64,000 nucleotides of DNA, taken from Paratinospora sagittata (Eukaryota; Streptophyta; Magnoliopsida; Ranunculales; Menispermaceae). Numbering within the stretch: the first letter of the stretch is position 1; each line of letters starts with the position of its first letter. Below, piece after piece: positions 13,001 to 24,242 of this stretch. Position numbers and translations under genes: made by a program. The notes under the pieces were generated by a model, which worked only from the letters and a program-made list of their open reading frames with translations, was not told the DNA's origin and did no database searches. The DNA lies in NCBI GenBank assembly GCA_035771175.1, contig CM069600.1:3699210-3763209 (forward strand), given 5' to 3'.

Positions 13001-14180
13001 TAAGACTTAAACGCCCTTTCCGGAATTTTAACTCCTTGTTGATGTTGATGAAATTTTAAAGATTCCCCTAAGTAGGAAGGTCCTCCTGACAAACTTATAT
13101 GGAACTTTACCAAATATGGGCAATACAGCGTAAAAAGTGGGTATCACATGTTGATGAATGAACAACAACTGGCTGAAAGCTCTGAAAAGGATTGCGATGC
13201 TGAGATGTGGAGGAAACTGTGGCACCTCTCCATCCCCCTAAAGTTAAGGATTTTTTGTTTGGCGAGTTGTTCGCAATGCTATCCCCACCCTTGAAAATTT
13301 GAAGAAAAGGAAGGTTATTGAAAATGACACATGCCAACTGTGCCTTGAGGAAAGTGAAACAACTTTTCATGCCCTTGTTAAGTGCCTTAAGGCATCTCAG
13401 GTTTGGTAAGCATCTACTGCAGACTTTGAATACCAAGATATCCTTAGGTCCATCCAACTAGTTCATATTAAGGAGCTTATCTTTACCCTTAAAAAATCAA
13501 ATCTAGAGAAACTTCTCTTCACATGGTGGGCCATGTGGAATGACCGGAATGCTAGAAGGATGGAAGGAAAATGGGTCTCAGTGGACACTATAACATGCAA
13601 AGCATCCAACTATCGTGTGGACTTCCAACAAGCCAACCCGCCTTGCATACAAGATAGAATCTCTAGACCTACTCTTTGGTCTTCACCCTCACTTGGGATG
13701 TTTAAAGTCAATACTGATGTTAATATCAACATGGAGCGACATTGTACTGGTGTGGGCACCGTGATCCATGATTCCTTTGGTTTAGTTGTTGCTATCATGG
13801 CTTCCTCTTGTAATGGGATGCTCTCGATTCTTTCAGCTAAACTATTGGCTATTAGAACAACATTAGAGTTTGCAAAGGAAACAGGCACCCCCATTAATGT
13901 CATTAAAAGTGATTCTTCAAGTGTTATCTCTGTTATAAATAGCTCTCCCAAAACATTCACTGAAGAAGGCGAACTTGCTACAGATTATAGTCTTCTTTGT
14001 CTTGAATTTTCAAATCTTTTTCTGCTGTTTGTTCCAAGGTCTTGTAACCAGGCTGCTCACCGTTTGAGTAAGTGCAGTTTTTTGTTTTCCCTTCCTCACG
14101 TATGGTCAGAGGAATCCCCTCCTTGTATTGTCGATATTGTAATTGATGACGCTAGTCGTCTTTCTGTTTCTTTGGAATAA
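10085..14180 (+). pseudogene. LINE ORF2: endonuclease, reverse transcriptase, RNase H, broken
   Basis: An AP-endonuclease start MKLLVWNVRGLG lies at 10085, GDFNEIL near 10487 and the SDHRP motif near 10726. Reverse transcriptase motifs follow: KRPGPNEL near 11428, KGRLITDNI near 11720, DMSKAYDKIEW near 11823, RQGDPLSPYL near 11998 and the catalytic FADD at 12137-12148. A zinc-binding C-terminal region lies at about 12850-13400 and an RNase H-like domain at about 13690-14180 (KVNTD, KSDSS). The usual acidic residue of the AE motif reads AKLLAIR, so one catalytic residue appears lost. Several frameshifts and stops (for example near 10460 and 11971) show decay. Confidence 0.88.
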
Positions 14181-14216
14181 ATTGGGTTTTCTTCAAAAAA
14201 AAAAAAAATGCATTCT

Positions 14217-16850
14217 GTAATACGCAACACCCACATAAATATAAAACACTACCCCAAAATCCAACACTTATCTAAAAGTTGTGTATTCAAAAAATATAAA
14301 TATTGTGCATGATTGAAATGTTATATGCGATAGAAATACCTATAATTATAAGTATTAAATAGTTAAAAATAGAAATAAGAGTAAAAAGTTATAAGTCATA
14401 ACAATAAAATAAAAACACAAATAAATAAATAAATAACTCGAAATATAGAAGACATGTAAAAAAATGTAGATAATTTGTCAAGATACAAAATTTACCATTT
14501 TATTATTCTTAACATTAGAGTAAATTTTTTTAATAACATGAAAAATAAACTCTTAATGGACATTTTGAAAACTTTGGCAAGAATGCGCACTTTCACGAGC
14601 AAAAAGTTAAAGTATTATTACAGACTAGGACGAAGGCACCTGTGTTGCATGTGACGTGACATTTAAATTTTAAATTTTTTTAATCTCTTTAACAAAAAAA
14701 TTGTTAAAAAATAGAAAATTGTAAAAACCAAAATTTAAAATGGATAAAATTGTGAAATCATGTGTAATCACGAAAAATAGGAGATATGGAAAGAGTAGAG
14801 TAAAAGTTATTACAACTACATAAATTATAAATTTGGCCCCATAATTAATTTAAAATTTATAGGATAACCATAAGTTTAAAGGGGTAATTTTGAAAGTTTT
14901 GTAAAATTGATCACACAGTCAACTTTTTCCAGTATTTGCATTATATAGAATAGATTTTAGTTTGTGATCTGGCTACAGTTTTTTGCATCCAAACAGTTTT
15001 TCATTTTTTTTTGTTACGAAAACTTGTTATTTTCAAAAAATAATAAAAAGTAGTTTTTCAAATTTTCTCTTTTTAGATTATATTCTTATTTTTAAATTAC
15101 AAATCAAACACAACTTTAACAAAAAAAAATCAATTGGTCTATTTAAACTTTTTTTTATAATATTAATTTGGTAAAATAAACTATTTTTTTCTCTTTTAAA
15201 AAACTTATTGATAATATTAATTCGATAAAAGAAAAAAAAAAAGAAAAAAAAGAAACAAAGTTGATTGATAGGACGGCTAAGATCAGGAGCTGCCGCACAA
15301 ATTCTAAGATCGTAGTTTCCGTCAAACCAAGACCTGTTTTGGTAATTTCGCAAAAAGGTGCTTGATAATAAATCAAAAACACAAAAAACCCATTATTTTA
15401 ATTCCAATTTCTTCTTATTATTTTATGCCGGCCATTCAAATTTTCTCACCTTGTTATCGAGGCCGACCTTTATTTATTTTGTATTAATTTATGTAAAAAT
15501 CTAATAAGGGTGTCAAGCATCAAAACTGTGAAACCAAATCGAATTGAACTGAACTGATGTGTTTAGTTTGGTTCGATTCGAATTACAAGTTAAAAATTTG
15601 AAAATTGTACTAACCGAACCGAATTAAACCGACTAAGGTTAAAATCATAATTTATGTCAAATATAATGTAATATTTACATGTTCCATAATTACAAGCATA
15701 GTTTTTTATAGTAAAATTATATATTTTTATTATTTTATATTTAAAATAAATATTATTATAAGTTAAATATTGTCTAAATTGATTAACCCAAATCGACTTC
15801 ATTCGGTTTGTTTCAATTCAGGTTGGTTAAGTAATCGGTTTGAGTACTAAACCGACCCAAACCGAACCGGTACCACTCCTAGAATTTATTCTAATTCTAA
15901 CTTGTACCTCATATTTTATATCTTTAGAAAAATGGGTGAATTTCATTTACTTGTTTTTGTATTTTACATGGATGCACAGTGCACTTAACTTTTCCCAACT
16001 ACTACTACATGGGTCTGAGTTACATCGACATTTAAATTACAAGTAGTTATATTTTTACCGTAAATTGATAAAATATTACTTTTTTTTTCTAATCGGAGCA
16101 TTTAAAGGTGTTCGTTGCGTGTGTCCAAAACATTTTACTCACTTTGGAAACTGTGTTTTATCTTCAATTGAAGCATCTAAAGGTCTTAAAAAATCTACTG
16201 AAAAAAATGAATTGAAATGGAAGAAACACTTAATTTTTTTATGACCCTTTCCTTTGTATCTCTAGATGATGACGCTTGAAACTCACATTTAAAATATATT
16301 TGTTTTACTACATTGTTAAAAGATGAATTCGGAGATCTCAAGGAAATCTTGTTTTTATGCATAATAAAAAAAATACTAGCATTTTTTGGCAGGCCTTGGA
16401 GGCAAACTTTAAGTACACACAAGGAACCATAGAAAAATATGAAAATGGCAATTGGCAGTAGATAGAATTCAGGCAATTTTGTGCATTTGTATATTAGAAT
16501 CCATGTTTGTCTTTAATGGGCTTCGTTCAAATTCTTGTTTTTGTCTATAAATTTTGTGATTAAGGTGGTTTTTTGTCTTGTGATTCCATAGTGATTAAAC
16601 TCATGAAAATTTGACACTATGGCTTCATTTTATGCAGTAGTGCTACTGGATATTGCAGTGTTACCTGTCTTCGATATGTTTGAACTGTAATTCAAGCAAG
16701 TTTAATCTAGTTTGGATGTTCAAACTCATAGTTGTTTACTAAATTCTTGTTATGATTCAAGCTCATGGCTCTGAAATTTCATGATTAAGATGATTTTGTA
16801 GTCTTGATTAGTATATATATATAAGTGGAGTAGCTAGTTCTTGTTCTGAA
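14217..16850. other. AT-rich intergenic region upstream of the flippase gene
   Basis: No coding feature is supported. The region has long A/T runs (around 15000-15250) and a TIR-like repeat with CCGAACCGAA motifs (15505-15881). The part nearest 16850 should hold the flippase promoter and leader. A tatatatata stretch lies at about 16812-16822, but no TATA box could be assigned with confidence. Confidence 0.5.
15505..15881. mobile_element. TIR-like element with accgaaccgaa motifs
   Basis: The left end taagggtgtcaag and right end ggtaccactccta are roughly complementary. The interior is AT-rich and edged by repeated aaccgaaccg / ggttcgattcg motifs. The overall design resembles the larger element at 48009-49236. 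A hAT-like origin is possible from the end sequence, but no convincing 8-bp duplication was found. Confidence 0.4.
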
Positions 16851-16862
16851 TTGTTTAACAAA

Positions 16863-19800
16863 ATGCCAGAATCATCTCGGAGGAGTAAAGGGAAGGTAAG
16901 GTGGAGCAAGTTATACACGTTTTCGTGCTTTCAACCTGGTGGTCTAGACGATGGCTCTTATGTGCAAGAGTTTGGTGGACCTGGTTTTAGTAGGGTGGTC
17001 TTCTGTAATGAGCCTCAGAAGCATAAGACCAAACCATATAGATACCATGATAATTCAGTTTCTACTACAAAATTCAATTTTGCGACATTTCTTCCTAAAT
17101 CACTATATGAGCAGTTTCGCAGAGTTGCCAATCTTTATTTTTTACTTGCTGCTGCGTTGTCCATTACTTCTTGGGCGCCATTCTACCCGCCAAGTGTTAT
17201 TGCTCCTTTAGTGCTTGTTGTTGGGATTAGCATGGTTAAAGAAGCTGTGGAGGACTGGCATAGATTTATGCAGGTGAGATTCAGATAGATCATGCACCAT
17301 TTTATTAGTGAGGATTTAGAAATTTGAATCAATGTTTATAATTGATTAGTTTGGTTTCCTATAAATGCAATTACACACATCCAGGTGGTATCTGTTTTTC
17401 TTGTCTTTTTTTTTCTTTTTTTTGTGTTGCATGCATCTGTGTATAAATTATCAAGTTCAATGGCATGTACTTTGAAAAGAAAGATTGTTGAGACATCTAA
17501 GTTTGCAGGATCGGGATGTGAATTCTCGAACTGCAAAAGTTCATGCTGGAAACGGCACATTTGTTCATAAACCATGGAGGACACTTTGTGTTGGAGATGT
17601 GATCAAAGTTGATAAAAATGAATATTTTCCAAGCGATCTTCTCTTTCTATCATCTAGCTATGATGATGGCGTTTGTTATGTTGAGACCATGAACCTAGAT
17701 GGAGAAACCAATTTGAAAGTTAAAAGATGCCTAGAAGCCACTCTTGCATTGGATGACGATACGGAATTTATCAAATTCAACGCAACGGTTCGTTGTGAGG
17801 ACCCAAACCCGAATCTATATTCTTTTATTGGAAATCTTGAGTTTGAAGGCAAGTCATACCCTTTATGTCCAGCCCAAGTGCTGTTAAGAGACTCAAAGCT
17901 TTGCAACACTGAATATGTTTATGGGGTGGTTATATTCAGTGGATCAGATACAAAAGTTGTACAAAATTCAACTAGTTCTCCCTCTAAAAGGAGCCGAATT
18001 GAGAGAAAGATGGACAAAGTCATCTTTGTTCTTTTCTCACTTCTGGTTTTGATTTCACTCATTACAGCAATTGGGTCTTCTTTGTATACCAAATCCCATG
18101 TGAAAAAAATGTGGTATCTCCGTCCTGATGAAACCGATCCATCCTTTGATCCATTGAAGCCTATGTCATCAGGTTTATTGCAATTTGTAAGAGCCCTTAT
18201 ATTGTATGGTTACTTGATCCCAATTTCTCTTTATGTTTCCATTGAAATTGTCAAGGTATTACAAGCAATGTTCATCAATAATGACATTGAACTGTATGAT
18301 GAAGTAACGGGAAAATCTGTTAAAGCCCGAACTTCTAATCTAAATGAGGAGCTAGGCCAGGTTGAAATTATTCTATCTGACAAAACTGGGACTTTGACAT
18401 GTAATCAGATGGAGTTTAGGAAATGTTCAATTGCGGGAATTTCATATGGTGGTGATATAAATGAAGTTGATCTTGCTGCATCTAAACGGATGAGCGCAGA
18501 TTTTGAAAGATGTCGTTTTGGCTTTGACAGTTCTGATTCCAAGAGCCAAAAAAGTTTTGAATTATTCGAATTCTCTGTTACTGGAATTTCCACTCAAAAA
18601 GCTACATCGGGTGGTGACATTATCAAGAATTCAAGTGCTGGAAGTGTGAGAATTTCCCATTTGGGAAAGGAATTTTCCATGATTAAAGGTTTCAATTTCC
18701 ATGATGATAGGCTAATGAACAAAATGTGGATACGTCGGTCCAACCTCCCCGATATAACAATGTTTTTCAAGGTCATGGCTTTGTGCCATACAGGAATAGC
18801 TATTGAAGATCATGAAACAGAGAAACTAAAATATGAGGCAGAATCACCAGAGGAAGTCGCTTTTCTGATTGCATCACAAGAGTTTGAATTCACATTTACT
18901 AGAAGAACCCAATCTCTCATGGTTCTTAAAGAGTTTGATCCTACTTCATTAGTGGTGGTGGAAAGGTAATACAATTCCGTAAGTTTTTGGTTTTTTGTGG
19001 TTTGTATATATATACATGAAGGCTAATTTGATATCCACTCCCTTTGATCAGGGAGTACAAGCTTTTGAATCTTTTGGAGTTCAGTAGTTCTCGGAAGCGG
19101 ATGTCTGTCATAGTAAGAGATGAAAATGGCAAAATATTTTTATTGTGCAAAGGCGCTGACAGGTTTGTTTCCATTCCTCTAAAAACTTGGTTAATCTAAC
19201 TACCAAATAGCCTTGATCTCTACTTCTACTTTAAAATGAACCTCTATTTGTGGTAAAGGTTTAAGCTCTAATAGAATAAGCCAAAACTTTTTGTTTATTC
19301 GTGTGTAGACGCTTAACCTCTACTTCCATTAGAGCAAGAAAAATAAATATATTCATAAAAAATAAAAATAAAAATTACTACCCTCTACGCTTTTTTAGAG
19401 GTTGCAAGCAGAGTTAATAAACACACCTTAAGAAGACTAATTTTTTCACTCATGTTTTATTTCTTAGTTTTATTGAATAACATAATGATCTTCCACCTGA
19501 ATCTAATTTCCAAGTGTAGTTGAGAGCTTCGTTTCTTATGCATGAAAAGGTCTTTATTTAGAGAGTAGTATTGATAAAACTATATATTCAGAATCAACGC
19601 CCAACTTCGCCCTCTTACGTGTGGCATTTAATGGAGATTACATTGTATTCTATTAATACTAATCACCTGCAAAAGTTGCAATTCATGGTCTAATGCCATT
19701 TATGAGCTATTTTTTTTATTAGGAACTAGTATTTATAACTGCCCTTTAGTAGTGATTGCTTATTGTTTGTTAGTTTTTGTTTCCAGCATTATCTATGATA

Positions 19801-22800
19801 GGCTTGGAGAAGGTGGTAAGTTATATCAACAGGCAACAACTGCACACCTTTCTGATTACGCTGAAGATGGCTTGCGAACACTTGTGTTTGCATATCGAAG
19901 ACTTGAATTAGAAGAATATGAAAATTGGAATGCAATATTTACAAAGGCTAAGATTACGATGGGACCTGAAAGAGAAAAACTACTGGAGAATGCATCTGAA
20001 ATGATTGAAAAGAATTTAATTCTACTGGGAGCTGTTGCAATAGAAGACAAATTGCAAAAAGGGGTTAGTAACTTTGTTTTTATATTCATGTTGTTCTTAG
20101 AACTACTTAATATTCATGTTGAATTGTATTCAAAACTATACAAGAGGCATTTCTTGAGTATCACTGACTCTAATGATCATTCACTGGTACTATTGAATAA
20201 TGAAGGTTCGAAAAAAATGAGATCTGTTTGAATCACAGGTTCCAGAGTGCATAGATAAACTTGCCCAGGCTGGTCTAAAGATATGGTTACTTACAGGAGA
20301 TAAGAAGGAGACAGCAATTAACATTGGGTGAGTTTAATCTGTCAAACTTTTTTTTTCTTCATATTTATCAAGCTGATAAGCACGCCAAACTTTCAAAAAG
20401 TGAGAAAAAAAGAGAGAGAGAGAGATTAGTTCAAAATAGGTCTTCTTTGTTAATGATAGCTTGATATGCATTGTTGGCCCTTATCTGATAGCTATAGTTT
20501 TTGGGTTGAGTGGTTTATAACATGGTATCAAAGTCAGGTTTTGCAAAAGGTCTTGGGTTCAATTAGTCTCGTTATTGGCATTTGCATGTTCCTCCTCATT
20601 TGCGTAATTGGTATTTCTCTTCTTTTATATCTCTTCTGACACTCCACGTGCAGGATGGGGCTACACTTGAGGGAGAGTGTTAATAATAGCTTGATGTGCG
20701 CCCTTATCTGATAGCTATAGTTTTTGGGTTGAGTAGTTTCTAACATTCTTATCCCGATATTCCATGTATTTTCTGGAGTTGGCAGATTTGCTTGCAGTTT
20801 ACTTAGACATGACATGAAACAATTCCATTTGAGTTTGGGGAAAGAAGCAGAGTCAAGGAACCAAGAACAGGTTTGTATTATGTTTATGGAAACTATAAGA
20901 TGAGAAACTCCTGTGTGCTCATGAACTTTGCTTTACTTCTCTAATTTTTTGAAGATTACATTTGATAGTAGATTATATTTCATAATACCGTATGAGGCAA
21001 GCGAAACAAGCTTAATATAGTAATGGTGTTCTTATTATTTCAGGCCATGAAAGAAGACATTTTGCTCCAAATCAAAACTGCTTACCAATCAATCTGTGAA
21101 GAAAGTAGTAAGACTGCACTGTTTGCTCTAGTTGTTGATGGGAAAGCTCTTGAACTTGCTTTGAGAAGTGAAGTGAAAGAGCAGTTTCTACGACTGGCTG
21201 TAAATTGTGCTTCTGTTATATGCTGTCGGGTGTCTCCCAAACAAAAGGCCTTGGTAAGATATTATGACTAGGCCTAACGATAATTTCGTTTAACTTTTTT
21301 GAATCTCACACTAATAATAGGTTTGTTTATAATGGTATCTTATAGAGCTTACTTGATATTGATTTTAACAAAGTTATGCTAAGAAGGCATTGATATTAGT
21401 CAAGGATGGACTTGATTAGGATAATTATCTCCCCTGTTGGCATAAAATCAATATAACTTAAAAATATTAGACCGTCTAGTTTTACCATTGATTGTGAGTC
21501 TGAGATCAATAGTCGAGATTCATCGGGTATGACAACTATGGTGTGAAGATCCATCTCTCCGAAAATCACAACTTGATTGATGTCAAAAATTCTAATGGGA
21601 AGTTATGCATATTCTTCTTTTACAATCTATTCATGTACGTGTTTCTCTTTCAGGTTACAAGATTAGTTAAGGGATATACTGGTCGAACAATCTTGGCCAT
21701 TGGTGATGGAGCAAATGATGTTGGAATGATTCAAGAAGCAGATATTGGGGTTGGAATCAGTGGCATGGAAGGAATGCAGGTAAAAAAATTTCAAGTTTTC
21801 AAGGTTTAGACATCCAAAAGCAACAAGAACCATGTATTTGAACTTTCTACATATTTAAAATAGCTTGCTTCTTGCTGAGAGATTTGAGAGCAGATATGAA
21901 CTCTGTGTTTTATGGGGATGCACTTGCAGGCTGTCATGGCAAGTGACTTTTCATTGCCTCAGTTCCGTTTTCTAGAGCGGTTGCTTATAGTTCATGGACA
22001 TTGGTGTTACAAGAGAATTGCCAAGATGGTGAACTTACCTTCTCTTATTTGGTGAAGTTCTCTTTAATGTGGACGTTCTTTTAAAAATTTTTGCAATTTC
22101 CTTTTGTCACAGATTCTCTATTTCATATACAAGAACATAGCGTTTGGTCTTACTCTATTCTACATTGAGTTATGTTCGAGTTTCTCTGGGGCGGTCATAT
22201 ATGATGATTGGTATATGACCTTATTCAATGTTGCTTTGACATCCTTGCCTGTCATATCTTTAGGCGTCCTCGAGCAGGATGTTTCGTCCGACGTATGCCT
22301 ACAGGTATAAGACTCCCTAATTATAATATCTATGCAAAAATGCCTCGCTAAATTGTTTTCATAAGTATGTTTGATACAACAATCCATACACTTGGATTTT
22401 CTCTAGAATTGTGAATGTTCAATAACGGTTGTTGAAACAGTTAGGGATAAAGCTTATGGGCCTACCTTGTCCTTGAAAATTGGCTTAAAAGGAGAGGGTT
22501 ATCCATGACTTATACATCGCATATCGTGATTATACTAACATTCGCCCCCCCCCCCCCCCCCCCCCCCCCTCCCCCCCCCTGGCGCCAAGGCTAGAGTCAC
22601 TAGGCACTCACCCTCCATGCAGGGCTAGAGATACAAACCCAACCCGTCCCTGGTACATACTTGCTCAGATACCATGATAAAGCCTATTGGCCTAACTCAT
22701 CCTTGCAAGAAGAGGGTTGCCCGCAGCTCATCATAATTCTACCCAGGCAATGCGAGACTATACTAACAATTATAATCAAAGCTTTAATATCATGTTGTTT

Positions 22801-23465
22801 TTATCAATTGCTAGTTTCCGGCACTTTATCAACAAGGACCACGGAATATCTACTTCAGCTGGTTCCGCATTATCGGGTGGATAACAAACGGGGCGTTTGC
22901 TTCTCTAGCTATCTTTACTTTAAATCTTCATGTCTTCTCTTCCTCAGCTTTTCGGGCCAACGGATATATCCCAGATATTGCTATACTCGGAGCCATCACA
23001 TATACATGCATCATTTGGACTGTCAACTGCCAATTCGCTCTAATTGTTAGCAACTTCACTTGGATACACCATACTTTCATCTGGGGAAGCATTGCATTCT
23101 GGTACATTTTCTTGTATATCTATGGCGCTCTTCCTCCGATATACTCAAAAGGCGGGTATCAAATTCTTGCCGAAGAATTTGTTTCATCGCCTTTGTATTG
23201 GTTGGTTACGTTGCCTGTAGTAGTAGTGTCTCTTCTTCCATATTTCTTGCATGTTGCCACCCAACGGTTGTTCGATCCAATGGACGACCAAGTGTTGCAG
23301 GAGATGAAGCATGCAAAAAAAGATATTACTGACAATTTAATTTGGTTAAAAGAACAAGATTGTTGGAAGAAGAAGAGTACCCATATTGGTTTTTCAGCAA
23401 GGGTGGATGCAAAGATTCGATTTCTTAAAGCACATTTGCAGCCAAAAAATAGTTCATTTTTGTGA
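16863..23465 (+). CDS. ALA: P4-type phospholipid-transporting ATPase (ALA flippase)
   Basis: Membrane ATPase that moves phospholipids to the cytosolic leaflet, normally with an ALIS beta subunit. Coding exons: 16863-17273, 17509-18965, 19052-19162, 19787-20063, 20239-20327, 20786-20870, 21044-21253, 21654-21779, 21930-22028, 22113-22304 and 22815-23465. They total 3708 nt, 1235 residues, the family size, with no interruption. Motifs are the N-terminal [19 protein letters not shown], the actuator loop [11 protein letters not shown] (here [12 protein letters not shown]), M4 PISLYVSIE, phosphorylation site DKTGTLT near residue 427, [17 protein letters not shown] and [16 protein letters not shown], then C-terminal membrane helices. 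The N-terminus resembles the Arabidopsis ALA8-12 group; the exact orthologue is not decided. The next possible initiator upstream is not ATG. Introns 5 and 10 carry TRIM elements. Confidence 0.95.
20443..20750 (+). mobile_element. TRIM retroelement in ALA intron 5
   Basis: The terminal repeats are 20448-20522 and 20678-20745, both starting TGTTAAT and ending AACA. A primer-binding site TGGTATCAAAG (initiator tRNA-Met type) starts right after the first repeat at 20523, and a purine tract (TTGAGGGAGAG) precedes the second. The direct repeat TTCTT flanks the element at 20443-20447 and 20746-20750. The whole element is 298 bp with no coding capacity, so it must have been mobilised in trans. Confidence 0.92.
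22445..22768 (-). mobile_element. second TRIM-like element in ALA intron 10, opposite orientation
   Basis: On the minus strand the repeats run 22768-22675 and 22540-22445, both beginning TGTTAGTATA. A primer site TGGTATCTGAGC (22674-22663) follows the first and a G-rich purine tract precedes the second. The second repeat is diverged at its end, and no target duplication was found. Its sequence differs from the TRIM in intron 5, so it is a separate family. Confidence 0.82.
22545..22579. repeat. poly(C) tract interrupted by one T
   Basis: A run of C residues broken by a single T at 22570, just inside the left repeat of the minus-strand TRIM. On the minus strand it is a G tract where the polypurine tract should be, so it looks like an expanded polypurine tract. 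Length may be affected by sequencing or assembly error. Confidence 0.8.
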
Positions 23466-23842
23466 TGTAAACTGTGTTTGATGAGGTTCTATGTTTTTTT
23501 CACATTCTTTCTTCTGTTCTTCGTAAAAATTCTAATCTTAGCAATGATTTTCCTCGTCTTCTCTTTGATTATAGTCTTACAATTTCTCAAATATTTAGTC
23601 ATGCATGTTAGTTTTTCTCATCATGTATATGACATGACATGATATTCATCGATTCAATCTTATGACATAGAATAATCTTGTCTGTGATTTCAAATTTGAA
23701 TGATCAAATATGAATAAGATCTTACTTATTTCTATGATTTTGTCTTGAATATGGTTTTTGTAAGCTTCTATAGCCCTATATTAGGCAGCTTCCCTTGTGC
23801 GATTTTTGGGTCCGTTGAGCCTATTTTGTTTAAACGTTCACA
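23466..23842. other. 3' flank of the ALA gene
   Basis: Downstream of the stop at 23463-23465. It should contain the 3' UTR; no other gene is seen before the MITE-like block at 23843. Confidence 0.5.
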
Positions 23843-24012
23843 GGCCATTTGGGAGAGCTTTTTTAAAGTACTTTTGGAGCAAAAATATTTTTGGAGGTGT
23901 TTGACAACACCTACTTCTAACCAAATTACAGTAAAAAAAAAAAAAGTTTTCTATTTTTAGAAAAAGCTGAGTGAGACCTGTTTTTTTCAAAAGCGCTCTC
24001 TCCAAAATGGAG
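23843..24012. mobile_element. MITE-like element, same family as 6108-6289
   Basis: Left end ggccatttgggagagc and right end gctctctccaaaatggagtc are imperfect inverted repeats. Internal blocks acttttggagcaaaa, tacagtaaaaaaa and tatttttagaaaaagctgag match those at 6108-6289. Confidence 0.55.
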
Positions 24013-24028
24013 TCATATCTTTATAGTG

Positions 24029-24213
24029 ATATTATAGCCCCATTTGGTATGAAAAAGTGATTATAGAGACAATACTTTTTTTAAAAGTTAGTTTCATTTA
24101 GCTTCTCTAATGACAAAAAAAAATTGTGTTTCTAACAACAATTTAACCGTAAGTAGATGTTATCAGACACTCTCGACCCAAAAACACTTTGCAAAAGCAG
24201 TGTCAAACAGGGT
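24029..24213. mobile_element. second MITE-like element adjoining the first
   Basis: Starts gccccatttggtatg and ends tgtcaaacagggtc, giving loosely complementary ends. It lies 16 bp from the previous element. No target duplication was confirmed. Confidence 0.4.
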
Positions 24214-24242
24214 CTGCATATGTGGAGTATTTAGTCTTCTAT

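Larger units (their letters stand above)
8079..14216 (+). mobile_element. full-length L1-type LINE with 8-bp target duplication
   Basis: The element proper is 8087-14208. The direct repeat TGCATTCT flanks it at 8079-8086 and 14209-14216, and a poly(A) tail ends at 14208. It carries a short 5' leader, ORF1 with a CCHC knuckle, then ORF2 with endonuclease, reverse transcriptase, a zinc-binding region and a plant-type RNase H. Stops and frameshifts break both frames, so it is no longer autonomous. A foldback element (9172-9607) is nested in it. Confidence 0.93.

Noticed and set aside
22545..22579. Assembly gap filler
   Set aside because: The tract is C and not N, and it sits exactly where the TRIM polypurine tract should be. 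A length error is still possible.
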